In this document: piece by piece, positions 56,326 to 64,000 of the stretch | Position numbering within the stretch: position 1 is the first letter of the stretch | How the letters are laid out: the number at the start of each line of letters is the position of its first letter | Source of the DNA: Neofusicoccum parvum | Lineage: Eukaryota; Ascomycota; Dothideomycetes; Botryosphaeriales; Botryosphaeriaceae | Direction: 5' to 3' | Assembly: GCA_020912385.1 (NCBI GenBank) | Contig: CP087215.1 | Coordinates: 1,302,001-1,366,000, forward strand | DNA: 64,000 nucleotides | Program-made: the position numbers and the translations under genes | Notes under the pieces: model-generated | Database searches by the model: none | Seen by the model: only the letters and a program-made list of their open reading frames with translations | Told to the model about the DNA's origin: nothing

Positions 56326-58228
56326 GAGCAATCAACAACCTCGTCCAAGTCAATGCTCGCACTTGGCAAATACAAAGGATCCGATCGCAGCTCAATCAGT
56401 CCCGCATCTCTCATAACATCAAGTTTTCAAAGCCTCAGAATTTAGTAAATAAGTCAGAAAACGAAAACCTCTTCAACCAAGCCTAGACATGTTTACTGAT
56501 AAGACAATTCCTCTCTAAATCACCTGCAATTTATTTTATTTATAGAGTCTGACTACATCGAGTTCCGCAAGTAGTTCTTACAGGAATCTATCGATTTCGA
56601 AAAGAGGCACTGTCTGATCACTATGATGCGGGATTTGCTACCTGGTTCTGATCATAAGATACACGCCAGTAGCGCGCTCGCATAAGGAAATTTCCTTTGT
56701 ATATTTGCATTGCAGTATCAAATAAAGCCGCTAACAGAACTCTCAGCTGTTGCTACCATTCATTGCTGTGTCGGCGTCCGTTGCGACCAACAAGCATAGG
56801 AAGTTCCTGGCCAGCACTGCCAATATGCTCAGCGTCTCGAGCTATTACGAAAGACTATCAGTGATATTTCAAGCGAGGCGCTGGCAGAAAACAATACCTC
56901 CGTGGCGCTGCACTCTTTGATGAACTCTCCAGGTTGCGTAGGCCAAGCAGATGCTGGGGAAAGCGGTGACGAAAGCAATTACAATGCCAACTACATTTAT
57001 CATGTTGCTGTTCGACAATGACCGAGACACCCGGGCGGGCTCCATTTAGGAAGAGGGGATGCCTTAATGATAAAGAAATCAGAAGGATGAGCCCGATGGC
57101 TCCGCAAGGCTAGCCTGGACTGGAGTGGCTTACGGTGACCTTCGAATGGGTCTGTCAAGATTATGTAAGATTGTTGACTAGCGGAACTGCCTTCCAACAA
57201 AGTTGAGGTCTTGAAGTTGCGCAAAGGTAGCATACTTGGGACCCTTTAAATCACTAGCAGCTATCCCGTCAGCCCCTCACCGGGCACTCATACAGGTATT
57301 TCAGACACACTTGCGCCCACTGAGGCATGTTCCAGCGTGTACCTTTGCTTCCGCAAGCGTCAGCAGCCACCTGCAATGTGCAGCATCTCTGGCATCTCTA
57401 ATACGGTTATCTCCAAATTCTTCCAGGCAAACGGTGATGCTCGTATCCAGAATCTACTCGGGCAGCGCCGATCTATTGTGGGCCCAGTAATCTGCAATAA
57501 TCGAGCTGAGAGGCGGGCCCAGCTGTAGGGATATGACAGGGGAGCAAATGTCGTGTTACCTGAGGCCAGCAGCCTTCTCGTATTCAGAATCTACCGGCGC
57601 AGGGCCGAACTATTGTGAGCCTCGTGGTCGGTGGAAATCGAGGTCGGAGGAGGACTTAGTTGTAGGGATATGACAGGGGAGCAATGTCGTGTTACCTGAG
57701 GCCAGCAGCCACATTCTCGTATTCAGAATCTACTTGAGCTGCCAGACACCAATGACGTAAAAGGGTGTTCAGCATAGATGTTGCTGAGGCTTTAGACGAG
57801 ACCATTCAGGGCAAGAGGAAGACTCACAAAACGACTAGCCTGCAGAATTGCTAGTGCGTCAACTGCTCTAGGCTCAAAGAACTTGCTGGTATTTCACTAA
57901 AGTTCCCGAAGGATACGCTCTTCCAATGCCCAAACTTGAACATTGTGTATATATATACACTCACATCAAGATGATTATCGACGCTGATGTAAATAATGAA
58001 ACAAATTCTATTTGCCGTTTTCAGATCTTTCTAGTTCCACCAGGAAAGTCGAAGTTGGAGTGCATGTGAAGGGTCCAAATCAGGTGGTTCCGGCTCCGCT
58101 GTCTCGGCGACCCTTCCAGCGAGCCCAGTCCAAGCGACACGTACACTTTCTCAACGCAAAAAGATTTTATTTTATCATCGCAGGTCACTCCCACACTTTA
58201 CCTTCCACAGCATCATCACAACACCACG
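56326..58228. other. gene-free stretch with minisatellite
   Basis: About 1.9 kb. The left part (56.3-57.0 kb) is AT-rich. A ~138-bp repeat occupies 57440-57735, and an alternating TA run (GTATATATATAC) lies near 57945-57957. Short frames here are not convincing. Confidence 0.5.
57440..57735. repeat. diverged 138-bp tandem repeat (two units plus start of a third)
   Basis: The string CTCGTATYCAGAATCTAC recurs at 57440, 57577 and 57716, spacing 137 and 139 bp. Between these, blocks such as TAGGGATATGACAGGGGAGC and GTCGTGTTACCTGAGGCCAG recur in the same order. The units differ by substitutions and small indels, so the array is old rather than fresh. Confidence 0.85.
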
Positions 58229-59111
58229 ATGGCATGGGACGGCGAGTCCGCGCAGCGCCTGCTGAACGGAACGTCGGGGTAAGACTTCCGCAATCGCTGC
58301 ACATTCTGTACCGCTGACCGCAATATCAGGATGTTCAACTCTCGCCTCTATTCCGATCTTGAGGTCCTTTGTAAGGATGGCGCTACCTACTACGTCCACA
58401 AGTACATCGTTTGCCCCCAGAGTGATTTCTTTCGCAACGCGTGCAACCCGGACCATGGATTCAAGGTAGGAGCGGACCCAGAAACCCATGCCAACGTTCT
58501 ATTCAACGCTCACTTAATTTGTCAAGCAGGAGGCGCAAGAAAACGTAGTCGATCTCAGTAATGGTGATCCAGCCTTGGTAAAGGCCGTCCTCAGATTCTT
58601 CTACTACCACGACTACGAACCTACGACGAACACCGAGCCCATGCTACTCTTCCACACTAAAATGTACGTAATGGGAGCTTACTATTTCATTCCCGGCTTG
58701 AAAGAACACGCCAAGAAGAAATTCAGGTCCCTGATTTTGGACGGCTCTTGGGAAACAAAAGAGTTCCCAGACGCTATTGCGGAGATCTACGACTGGACCG
58801 TGGAGAGCGACAAGGGTCTGCGTGACGTCGTGGTCAGAGCGACAACGGATAATTTCGATACGCTGAAGACCGATCAGCACTTCCTGGACGTCGCATGGAG
58901 CATCCCGGAGTTTAGCGTGGAAGTGATGACCCACACTTTGTCACCTCCCGGAGCACCAAGCCCGCCCAAGACCTATAAATGCGGGAAGTGTTTAAAGGCG
59001 GTAAATCTATGTCTACCACGCAACGCGCCCTATCGTCAGTTCTACTTCTGTACGAAGTGTGGATTCGGCTTTCTGACGCGCGAGTGGAAACAAATGGAAG
59101 TCGTTGGCTAG
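58229..59111 (+). CDS. BTB/POZ-domain protein with C-terminal Cys4 module
   Basis: Three exons, 58229-58278, 58330-58465 and 58530-59111, give 255 aa. Introns are 51 and 64 nt, and the frame is continuous across both. The BTB fold covers about 20-125: Tyr-Ser-Asp-Leu-Glu-Val, a Tyr-Tyr-Val-His-Lys-Tyr-Ile-Val-Cys strand-helix, Ser-Asp-Phe-Phe-Arg, and a Phe-Tyr-Tyr-His-Asp-Tyr loop. These fungal BTB proteins often form a Cul3-adaptor-like group. Near the C terminus, Cys-Gly-x-Cys and Cys-Thr-x-Cys are about 25 residues apart, a likely zinc ribbon that most short fungal BTB proteins lack. A role as ubiquitin ligase adaptor or transcription cofactor is inference. Confidence 0.88.
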
Positions 59112-59984
59112 GACATGGAGATGTTCTAACAGCACATGAAGCAAGGGAAACGCCTTCATGATAAATCAAAGGGCTCATCCAGAAAGATACTTCCGCTTCG
59201 CACCAACGAGCTGAGTCAATGCACCGAGCTACAGTGGTTCGCAAAAAAAAAAAAAAAGGGGGGGGGGGGATGGTAGCATGCGGTTAGATTGTCGAGCTGA
59301 CAAAATGCGTGGGATTAGTTAGGCACGTGGGTGGATATTTGGATCATTTTTCTAGATGAATGAAGTACTTTTATTCAGTTACCAAAGCCTTCCGCGTGCC
59401 TGCCTATGAGCGAGATTGAGCAAGATTCGTCAGAAGCCGTCTACGTCTTTCCCTACCCACTGTGCTCAATATCCCCCTTAAACGGTCTGTGACTTTTTAA
59501 TTATTCAAGATACTCTGCCTTGTATAACCCTAGCTTCGTAGCAGTATGACGACATGGCCAATGATTATCCACGGTGAACTGCGCCTGCTTTTGCAGCGAC
59601 AACAAACCAGCAGAGTTCCTTGCTCAAAAAATTCATTTGGTATTTGTGCTCCTCGTCATATGATATATGATAAGATCTACATCCATCCCGCCCCTACACC
59701 TCAAGGCTCCACTGTTGAAGTAACTTTTTGCCCGCACTGGACGCCGTAGGAAATGCTCGCTTACCCGCTGTTGATGCGGGCAGCCGCCTGCTGTGGTATC
59801 AAATAGCTTTTTTTCCGAGATGGATCCGCAACGAGATTCGTAACAGCCCTGCAAAAAGGCAAGCCCTATTGAATTAGTCCAAACAAAAGATAGAGCCGCA
59901 GCACGCCCATCGGGCCTCACTGCATCGGATTGTCAACAGGAGAAAATGGCGCCCACCAACCTTTCATTCTCGACGTTCCCGGCC
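59112..59984. other. convergent intergenic region
   Basis: Between the 3' ends of the BTB gene (plus) and the phosphoserine phosphatase gene (minus). It includes the A15/G12 homopolymer. No gene is seen. Confidence 0.45.
59243..59269. repeat. adjacent homopolymers A15 and G12
   Basis: Fifteen A (59243-59257) directly followed by twelve G (59258-59269). Lengths are likely to vary or be misread by sequencing. Confidence 0.85.
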
Positions 59985-61163
59985 CTACCGCAGCAGCTCC
60001 TCCTGCTCCGACTTGGACAGGCCCAGCAGGTAAAGCACGTTGAGCAAGCTCTCCGAGTTGAGGCGGGCAGGCGCCTCCATCTGCACCCTCGCCTTGGCGT
60101 TGAACGCGACGCCCAGCCCGGCGATGCCCATCATGGGCAGATCGTTGGCGCCGTCGCCGACGACCAGGGTCTGCTCCAGCAGGATGCCCTCCTTGGCCGC
60201 GATCTCGCGCACGTGCTGGCGCTTGCGCTCCGCGTGCACGATCTCGCCCGTCAGCTCGCCCGTCAGCGTCTTGCCATCCGCGGCGACGACCAGGTGGTTG
60301 GCGAAGGCGTAGTCCAGGCCCAGCTGCTCCGCGAACCAGCCCGTCACGGGCGTGAAGCCGCCGCTCAGCACCGCCGTCTTGTACCCCAGCCGCCGGAGCG
60401 CCTTGACCAGGTCCACCGCGCCGGGCGTCGGCGTGATCAGCTTGCGGATGCTGGGCCACACCTCAACGGGCACGCCGGCCAGCAGGCCGCAGCGCCTGCG
60501 CAGCGAGGCCTCGAAGTCGAGCTCGCCGTTCATGGCGGCGGCCGTGATGGCCGACACCTGCGCCTCGACGCCGATGTGGCGCGCGATCTCGTCGATGACC
60601 TCCTGCTGGATGAGCGTCGAGTCCATGTCGAACACGGCGAGCCGCTTGTGCGTGCGGAACACGCCGGCGCGCTGGAAGATGGCCTCGACGTTCCACTCGC
60701 GCTCGAACCGCGACACCGTCTCGTCCCGGCGCAGCGTCTCGAGCGCGGCGGCCGGCTCCGTGCCGGCCGGCAGGCCGAAGGTGATCTCGACGACGCGCGG
60801 CCACTGCTCCGAGTCGAGGGCGCGGCGCGAGGCGGTCGCTTCGGGGAAGCCGGGCAGCACGGTGTCGATGGTGCGGAAGAAGTCGGTCAGGCAGCTCTGC
60901 GAGATGTAGGCGCCGAAGAGGTTGTCGAGCGGGTTGGGGCCCGGCGTGGGCGGCTCCAGCGGGTAGTTGCTGAGGTCGTTGGTGGGCACGACGCCGCCGG
61001 CGAGCGACTCGAGGGTGGCGCGGGTGAGGGTGTCGCTCGGGGTGTGCGGAGAAGCGTCGGGGTGCGGCTGCGGCGAGCGCGGCGTGGTGGCCTTGTAGAA
61101 GAGCGTGCAGACGACGCGGGCGGGCGACGTCGTCGCGACGGGAGCGGGTGGTGCGGCGGCCAT
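59985..61163 (-). CDS. ser2: phosphoserine phosphatase (serine biosynthesis, HAD family)
   Basis: Intronless gene of 392 aa on the minus strand. HAD phosphatase motifs are all present: Asp179-Met-Asp181-Ser-Thr, with Asp179 as nucleophile and Asp181 as acid/base; Ser-Gly-Gly-Phe-Thr; Lys in Glu-Arg-Lys-Arg-Gln-His; and Gly-Asp-Gly-Ala-Asn-Asp-Leu-Pro-Met binding Mg2+. The catalytic half (from about 170) matches SerB/Ser2, which removes phosphate from L-phosphoserine in the last step of serine synthesis. The first ~165 residues are an N-terminal extension typical of fungal SerB, with regions of weak ACT-like pattern. The start at 61163 was chosen over an upstream frame at 61403 because the extra 80 residues are Arg/Ser-rich and overlap the promoter of the divergent dehydrogenase gene. 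Confidence 0.95.
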   Translation of the reverse strand: MAAAPPAPVATTSPARVVCTLFYKATTPRSPQPHPDASPHTPSDTLTRATLESLAGGVVPTNDLSNYPLEPPTPGPNPLDNLFGAYISQSCLTDFFRTIDTVLPGFPEATASRRALDSEQWPRVVEITFGLPAGTEPAAALETLRRDETVSRFEREWNVEAIFQRAGVFRTHKRLAVFDMDSTLIQQEVIDEIARHIGVEAQVSAITAAAMNGELDFEASLRRRCGLLAGVPVEVWPSIRKLITPTPGAVDLVKALRRLGYKTAVLSGGFTPVTGWFAEQLGLDYAFANHLVVAADGKTLTGELTGEIVHAERKRQHVREIAAKEGILLEQTLVVGDGANDLPMMGIAGLGVAFNAKARVQMEAPARLNSESLLNVLYLLGLSKSEQEELLR

Positions 61164-61404
61164 CGTGTGGGCTGGCTGCTGGCTGCGGGCTGCGGGCTGC
61201 GAGGGGTGGAGAGAGGAAGAATAATTTCTAGAGCAGGGCGGGGTCCAGCTGCGGGATCGGCGCCGCCCGAGCTTTGACCACAGGAACAGGCAGCTACCTA
61301 GCTCTCCCGCTGCGGGCTGCTCCTCCGTGGCACCTCCGTCCTTCCGTCCCGCATCCGTCCTGTCCCTTTGTTGCATTGCCGCCGGCCAATTGCAGCCGCA
61401 CACA
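61164..61404. promoter_or_regulatory. shared divergent promoter, phosphoserine phosphatase and dehydrogenase
   Basis: Only 241 bp separate the two start codons, so the genes share regulatory DNA. It is GC-rich on the left with a CTGCGGGCTG direct repeat. No TATA box is obvious. Confidence 0.55.
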
Positions 61405-62551
61405 ATGACGTATCAGCCCAATGCCACCCAGCAAATTGCCAGGCAGTCGCCGCCGGTTGACCTTACCAAGCCATGCAACGACTCGTGGGTCAAGGGCAGA
61501 CACATCCTGATCACCGGCGGCGCCAGCGGCTTCGGAGCCGGCTTCGCCAGGAGATGGGCCGCCGCTGGCGCTTCCGTCGTGGTCGGAGATGTCAACTCGC
61601 AGAACGGAGAGAAGCTTGTCCACGACCTCCGTGAACAGCTCGGGAATCCCAACGTCCACTTCGTCCGCTGTGATGTCACCGGTATGGCCCATTGAACTGC
61701 CTTCAGCTCATCCCACACACTGACCTTGTCCAGACTGGGATTCCCAGGTCAGATTCTTCAAGGAGGCCATCAAGCTCTCTCCACATGGCGGCATAGACAC
61801 AGTCGTAGCCAACGCGGGCATAGCAAAGGAAGATTGCCTCGCCAAGCCCGGTGATCTCGGCATTGACGAACCACCGCGGCCAGATTTCCAGATCACGGAT
61901 GTCAATCTCTACGGAGTGCTTTACACTGTCCATCTAGCCATGTACTACCTGCCCCGCAACCCAGGTTCCACCCCATCAACGCCCGACCGCGACCCCACAA
62001 CCACGCGAGACCGCCATATCCTGCTTGTTGGGTCCATGGCCTCCCTAGCGCCCATTTGCATACAGCCGCAGTACTCGGCTGCCAAGCACGGCGTGCTTGG
62101 AGTGTTCCGCTCTCTGAGAACATCCACATTTGTCGAAGGCGTGCGCATCAATATGCTGTGCCCATACTTTATCGAGACGCCCATCCTCACCCGTCCGGCG
62201 CGAGTGCTTCTTGCCGGCAGCGGCCTGGGAAGAGTCGAGGACGTGGTCGAGGCGGCCACCAGGTTCACAGCGGACTCGAGCATTTGCGGGCGCGCCCTTT
62301 GCATAGGTCCTCCGGCCAAGGCTATGAGGGCGGCGGACGGCCAGCTGATCCCGGTCTTTGGTGATGACGCGCAAGACAAGAGTGGCCCGGAGACGGGGAT
62401 TTGGGAGGTCTATGGGGATGACTTCGAGGCGGTCGAGGCGTGGACGAGAAGGTGGGTCGAGTTGCTCTGGTATATCGAGGCGGCAAAAGGTTGGGTGGGT
62501 TGGGGCAAGGATATGATAAGGGCGATATTCGGAGGTAGGGGCTCTACATAA
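61405..62551 (+). CDS. short-chain dehydrogenase/reductase (15-PGDH-like)
   Basis: Two exons, 61405-61681 and 61734-62551, give 364 aa. The 52-nt intron has a GTATGG donor and a CACTGACC branch region, and falls after the Cys-Asp-Val-Thr strand. The cofactor motif Thr-Gly-Gly-Ala-Ser-Gly-Phe-Gly is at 37-44, Asn-Ala-Gly at 118-120, the catalytic Ser in Gly-Ser-Met-Ala-Ser near 193, and Tyr206-x3-Lys210. All catalytic residues are present. Acidic Asp near residue 62 after the second strand suggests NAD(H) preference. The C-terminal ~70 residues, past the usual SDR end, are rich in Trp and hydrophobic residues and may form a lipid- or membrane-binding helix. The substrate is unknown. Confidence 0.93.
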
Positions 62552-63173
62552 GAATTGGTGCAGTTAGAATTGGTCTATCGCTCGTCTTGGTATCTATCTC
62601 CACCGCCTCTTAATCAATGGCACTCTTGCAACATGTCTGGACCAGCTCTCTCCTCATCCGTGGCTGTAGGGTTTCTAAACCCCTTGCCGTCCCTGCCTTG
62701 CCAATCAGAGAGGATAAATGTTGAGAACTCTACATACAATCATGAACGATATGAGGGACCGAAAGATACGCGTTAGTGACGCGTTAGTACCGCGTAGTGG
62801 GGGGTATGCCCCAGATGGTTGCAGGGCCAAAGGTCGGCCCGGTTGTTACATAAACATCGCCGTGTCCACGATCATTCCACAACCTTCTTTTCCGCAAACC
62901 CACACTCCGGCCCTCGCGCTCGCCTCAATCTTCTCGTGCCTTCGAGCTCTCTACAGCTCTACCTCGTTGCTTGTCGCCCGAGCGTCTGCCGCCACCTTCA
63001 GCCCCGCGCCTGACCTTCCGCAGCATGTTGATCTGCTGAACAACGAGCCGATTGTCTTTGTAGTTACTGCAAGGCACACGCTGATCGATACCCGAGCATG
63101 TGAGTTGTGATCATTGTCATCCTTCTTCCTCTGCTTTGGCATGCCCCGTCCTTTTAACATTGTGTCTCACAGA
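62552..63173. other. 5' region of the last gene
   Basis: It contains a short inverted/direct GCGTTAGT repeat near 62770. A possible 5'-UTR intron has a GTGAGT donor near 63099 and a CACAG acceptor at about 63172, just before the ATG. No other gene is seen. Confidence 0.4.
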
Positions 63174-64000
63174 ATGTCGACCGAACCCACGCCCGATGCA
63201 ACCGTGGCTCTAGCCCATGGACCCGTCAGCAGCATTCGCGAGACTGTTGAATCACTATGTAGCAAGATCCAGGCTGAGCTCGATCGTTGGAAGAGGGACA
63301 CTCCTCCTCCTGTTCTTGTTCACCGGGAGCTTCTCTTGGAGTACGCTGCCTTGCCTTGTCCTCGTACAGAGCCCACCAGTAGCAAGGAATGGGACAAAGT
63401 GCTGGATCTGGCTCATGATATTGCTGGTCTGTTGTCTTCTCGAGAGCTCTTGGAAGGTCCCAACAAGAAGGCCGTTGAGCTTATCTTCGGATGTCTCTCA
63501 GTGATTCTCTGGGTAAGTCAACGCCATTAGTTCTTCATTCACCTCCTCTCGAGACTATTTTTAACTGATGTAGCTCGGCCCTTGTTTGGCCAAACAGACA
63601 GAAAAGAAATTGTCCATGCTGCACGGCTACACCGTAGCCCTTGTTTTCTATCTCAACCGTTATGATTACTTGTGCGCCAAGTCCATAGCCGAGCAGGTCA
63701 ATATTGCTCTGGCTTATCTGCTCAAGCTGGGCGCGCACGTCACACTTTTCTACCTTTCGAAGGAGAGGAACGTTCGCGACTACCGCGAGTGTCTCCCGAT
63801 ATCTGTTTCCTCCACGCAGCAAGACAATGACCCCGATAGTTTCGACCATGAGGAAGCGAAGGGGCTTCTTGAGAGCATGAACGACTCTCATTTCGAAGAG
63901 CTTATGACGGCTGTCACGCAGTCCACTACCACCCTCCAGACAGAGCTCGAAGATCCCAATCACGCATCACTGATCAGTGGCATAACCAATCAGCAATTCT
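63174..64000 (+). CDS. unrecognised helical protein, 5' part (runs off right edge)
   Basis: Two exons are visible, 63174-63512 and 63573 to the edge, with an intron of 60 nt (GTAAGT donor, TAACTGATGTAG acceptor). The first ~255 residues are predicted helical. After an acidic start come a Leu-Leu-Leu-Glu-Tyr segment and hydrophobic helices Val-Ile-Leu-Trp-Leu-Gly-Pro and Leu-Val-Phe-Tyr-Leu. A charged stretch with Arg-Asp-Tyr-Arg-Glu-Cys follows. The pattern loosely recalls N-terminal helical domains of fungal STAND/NLR-like proteins, but no nucleotide-binding motif is inside the window. I do not recognise the gene. The start ATG directly follows a plausible acceptor of a 5'-UTR intron. Confidence 0.65.

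Noticed and set aside
59946..61277. 443-codon plus-strand ORF
   Set aside because: It is antisense to the phosphoserine phosphatase gene; it is open only because of GC-rich third positions, and its composition is Arg/Val/Gly-heavy without motifs.
1..64000. CRISPR arrays, operons, rRNA and tRNA genes
   Set aside because: The window is eukaryotic. I looked for tRNA B-box-like GGTTCGANNCC with a matching A box and for rRNA-like blocks and found none that I could support.

Overview
The window is nuclear DNA of a filamentous ascomycete (Pezizomycotina). The evidence is the gene style: introns of about 50-100 nt with GTANGT-like donors and CTNAC-like branch points, plus HET-domain proteins, a cytochrome P450 with fungal intron layout, a GPR1/FUN34/YaaH carboxylate transporter and a Tad-like LINE fragment. 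One window carries both an EED-like Polycomb subunit and a HAUS6-like augmin subunit. That fits a Dothideomycete better than lineages thought to have lost one of them, but the class assignment is inference.

Layout. 0-1.3 kb: 3' part of a proline-rich protein gene. 4.6-5.8 kb: F-box-like protein (-). 6.5-10.2 kb: HD-domain nucleotidase (-) and HAUS6 augmin subunit (+), divergent from a 0.4-kb promoter. 10.6-12.0 kb: SnoaL/NTF2-fold protein with a mitochondrial-type presequence (-). 14.0-15.1 kb: acetate-type transporter (-). 18.2-25.4 kb: accessory block of two HET-domain genes and a P450, all (+). 28.3-35.3 kb: mobile DNA island, made of a Ty1/copia element with identical 135-bp LTRs and a 5-bp target duplication, then a 5'-truncated LINE with a 14-bp target duplication. 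40.7-42.3 kb: PAS-domain protein (+). 47.2-49.4 kb: EED-like WD40 protein (-). 50.8-52.4 kb: type II membrane glycosyltransferase-like protein (+). 53.3-56.3 kb: Glo3-type ArfGAP (-) and MAPEG-family protein (+), divergent. 58.2-59.1 kb: BTB protein with a C-terminal Cys4 module (+). 60.0-62.6 kb: phosphoserine phosphatase (-) and short-chain dehydrogenase (+), divergent. 63.2 kb to the edge: start of an unrecognised helical protein.

Long gene-poor tracts (1.3-4.6, 15.1-18.2, 25.4-28.3, 35.3-40.7 and 42.3-47.2 kb) hold no ORF with protein-like composition. The genes do not form one pathway: housekeeping genes (serine synthesis, vesicle traffic, spindle, chromatin) flank an accessory block (HET, HET, P450, transposons). 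Gene models were spliced by eye using reading-frame continuity and recalled family sequences; no alignment or transcript data were available.
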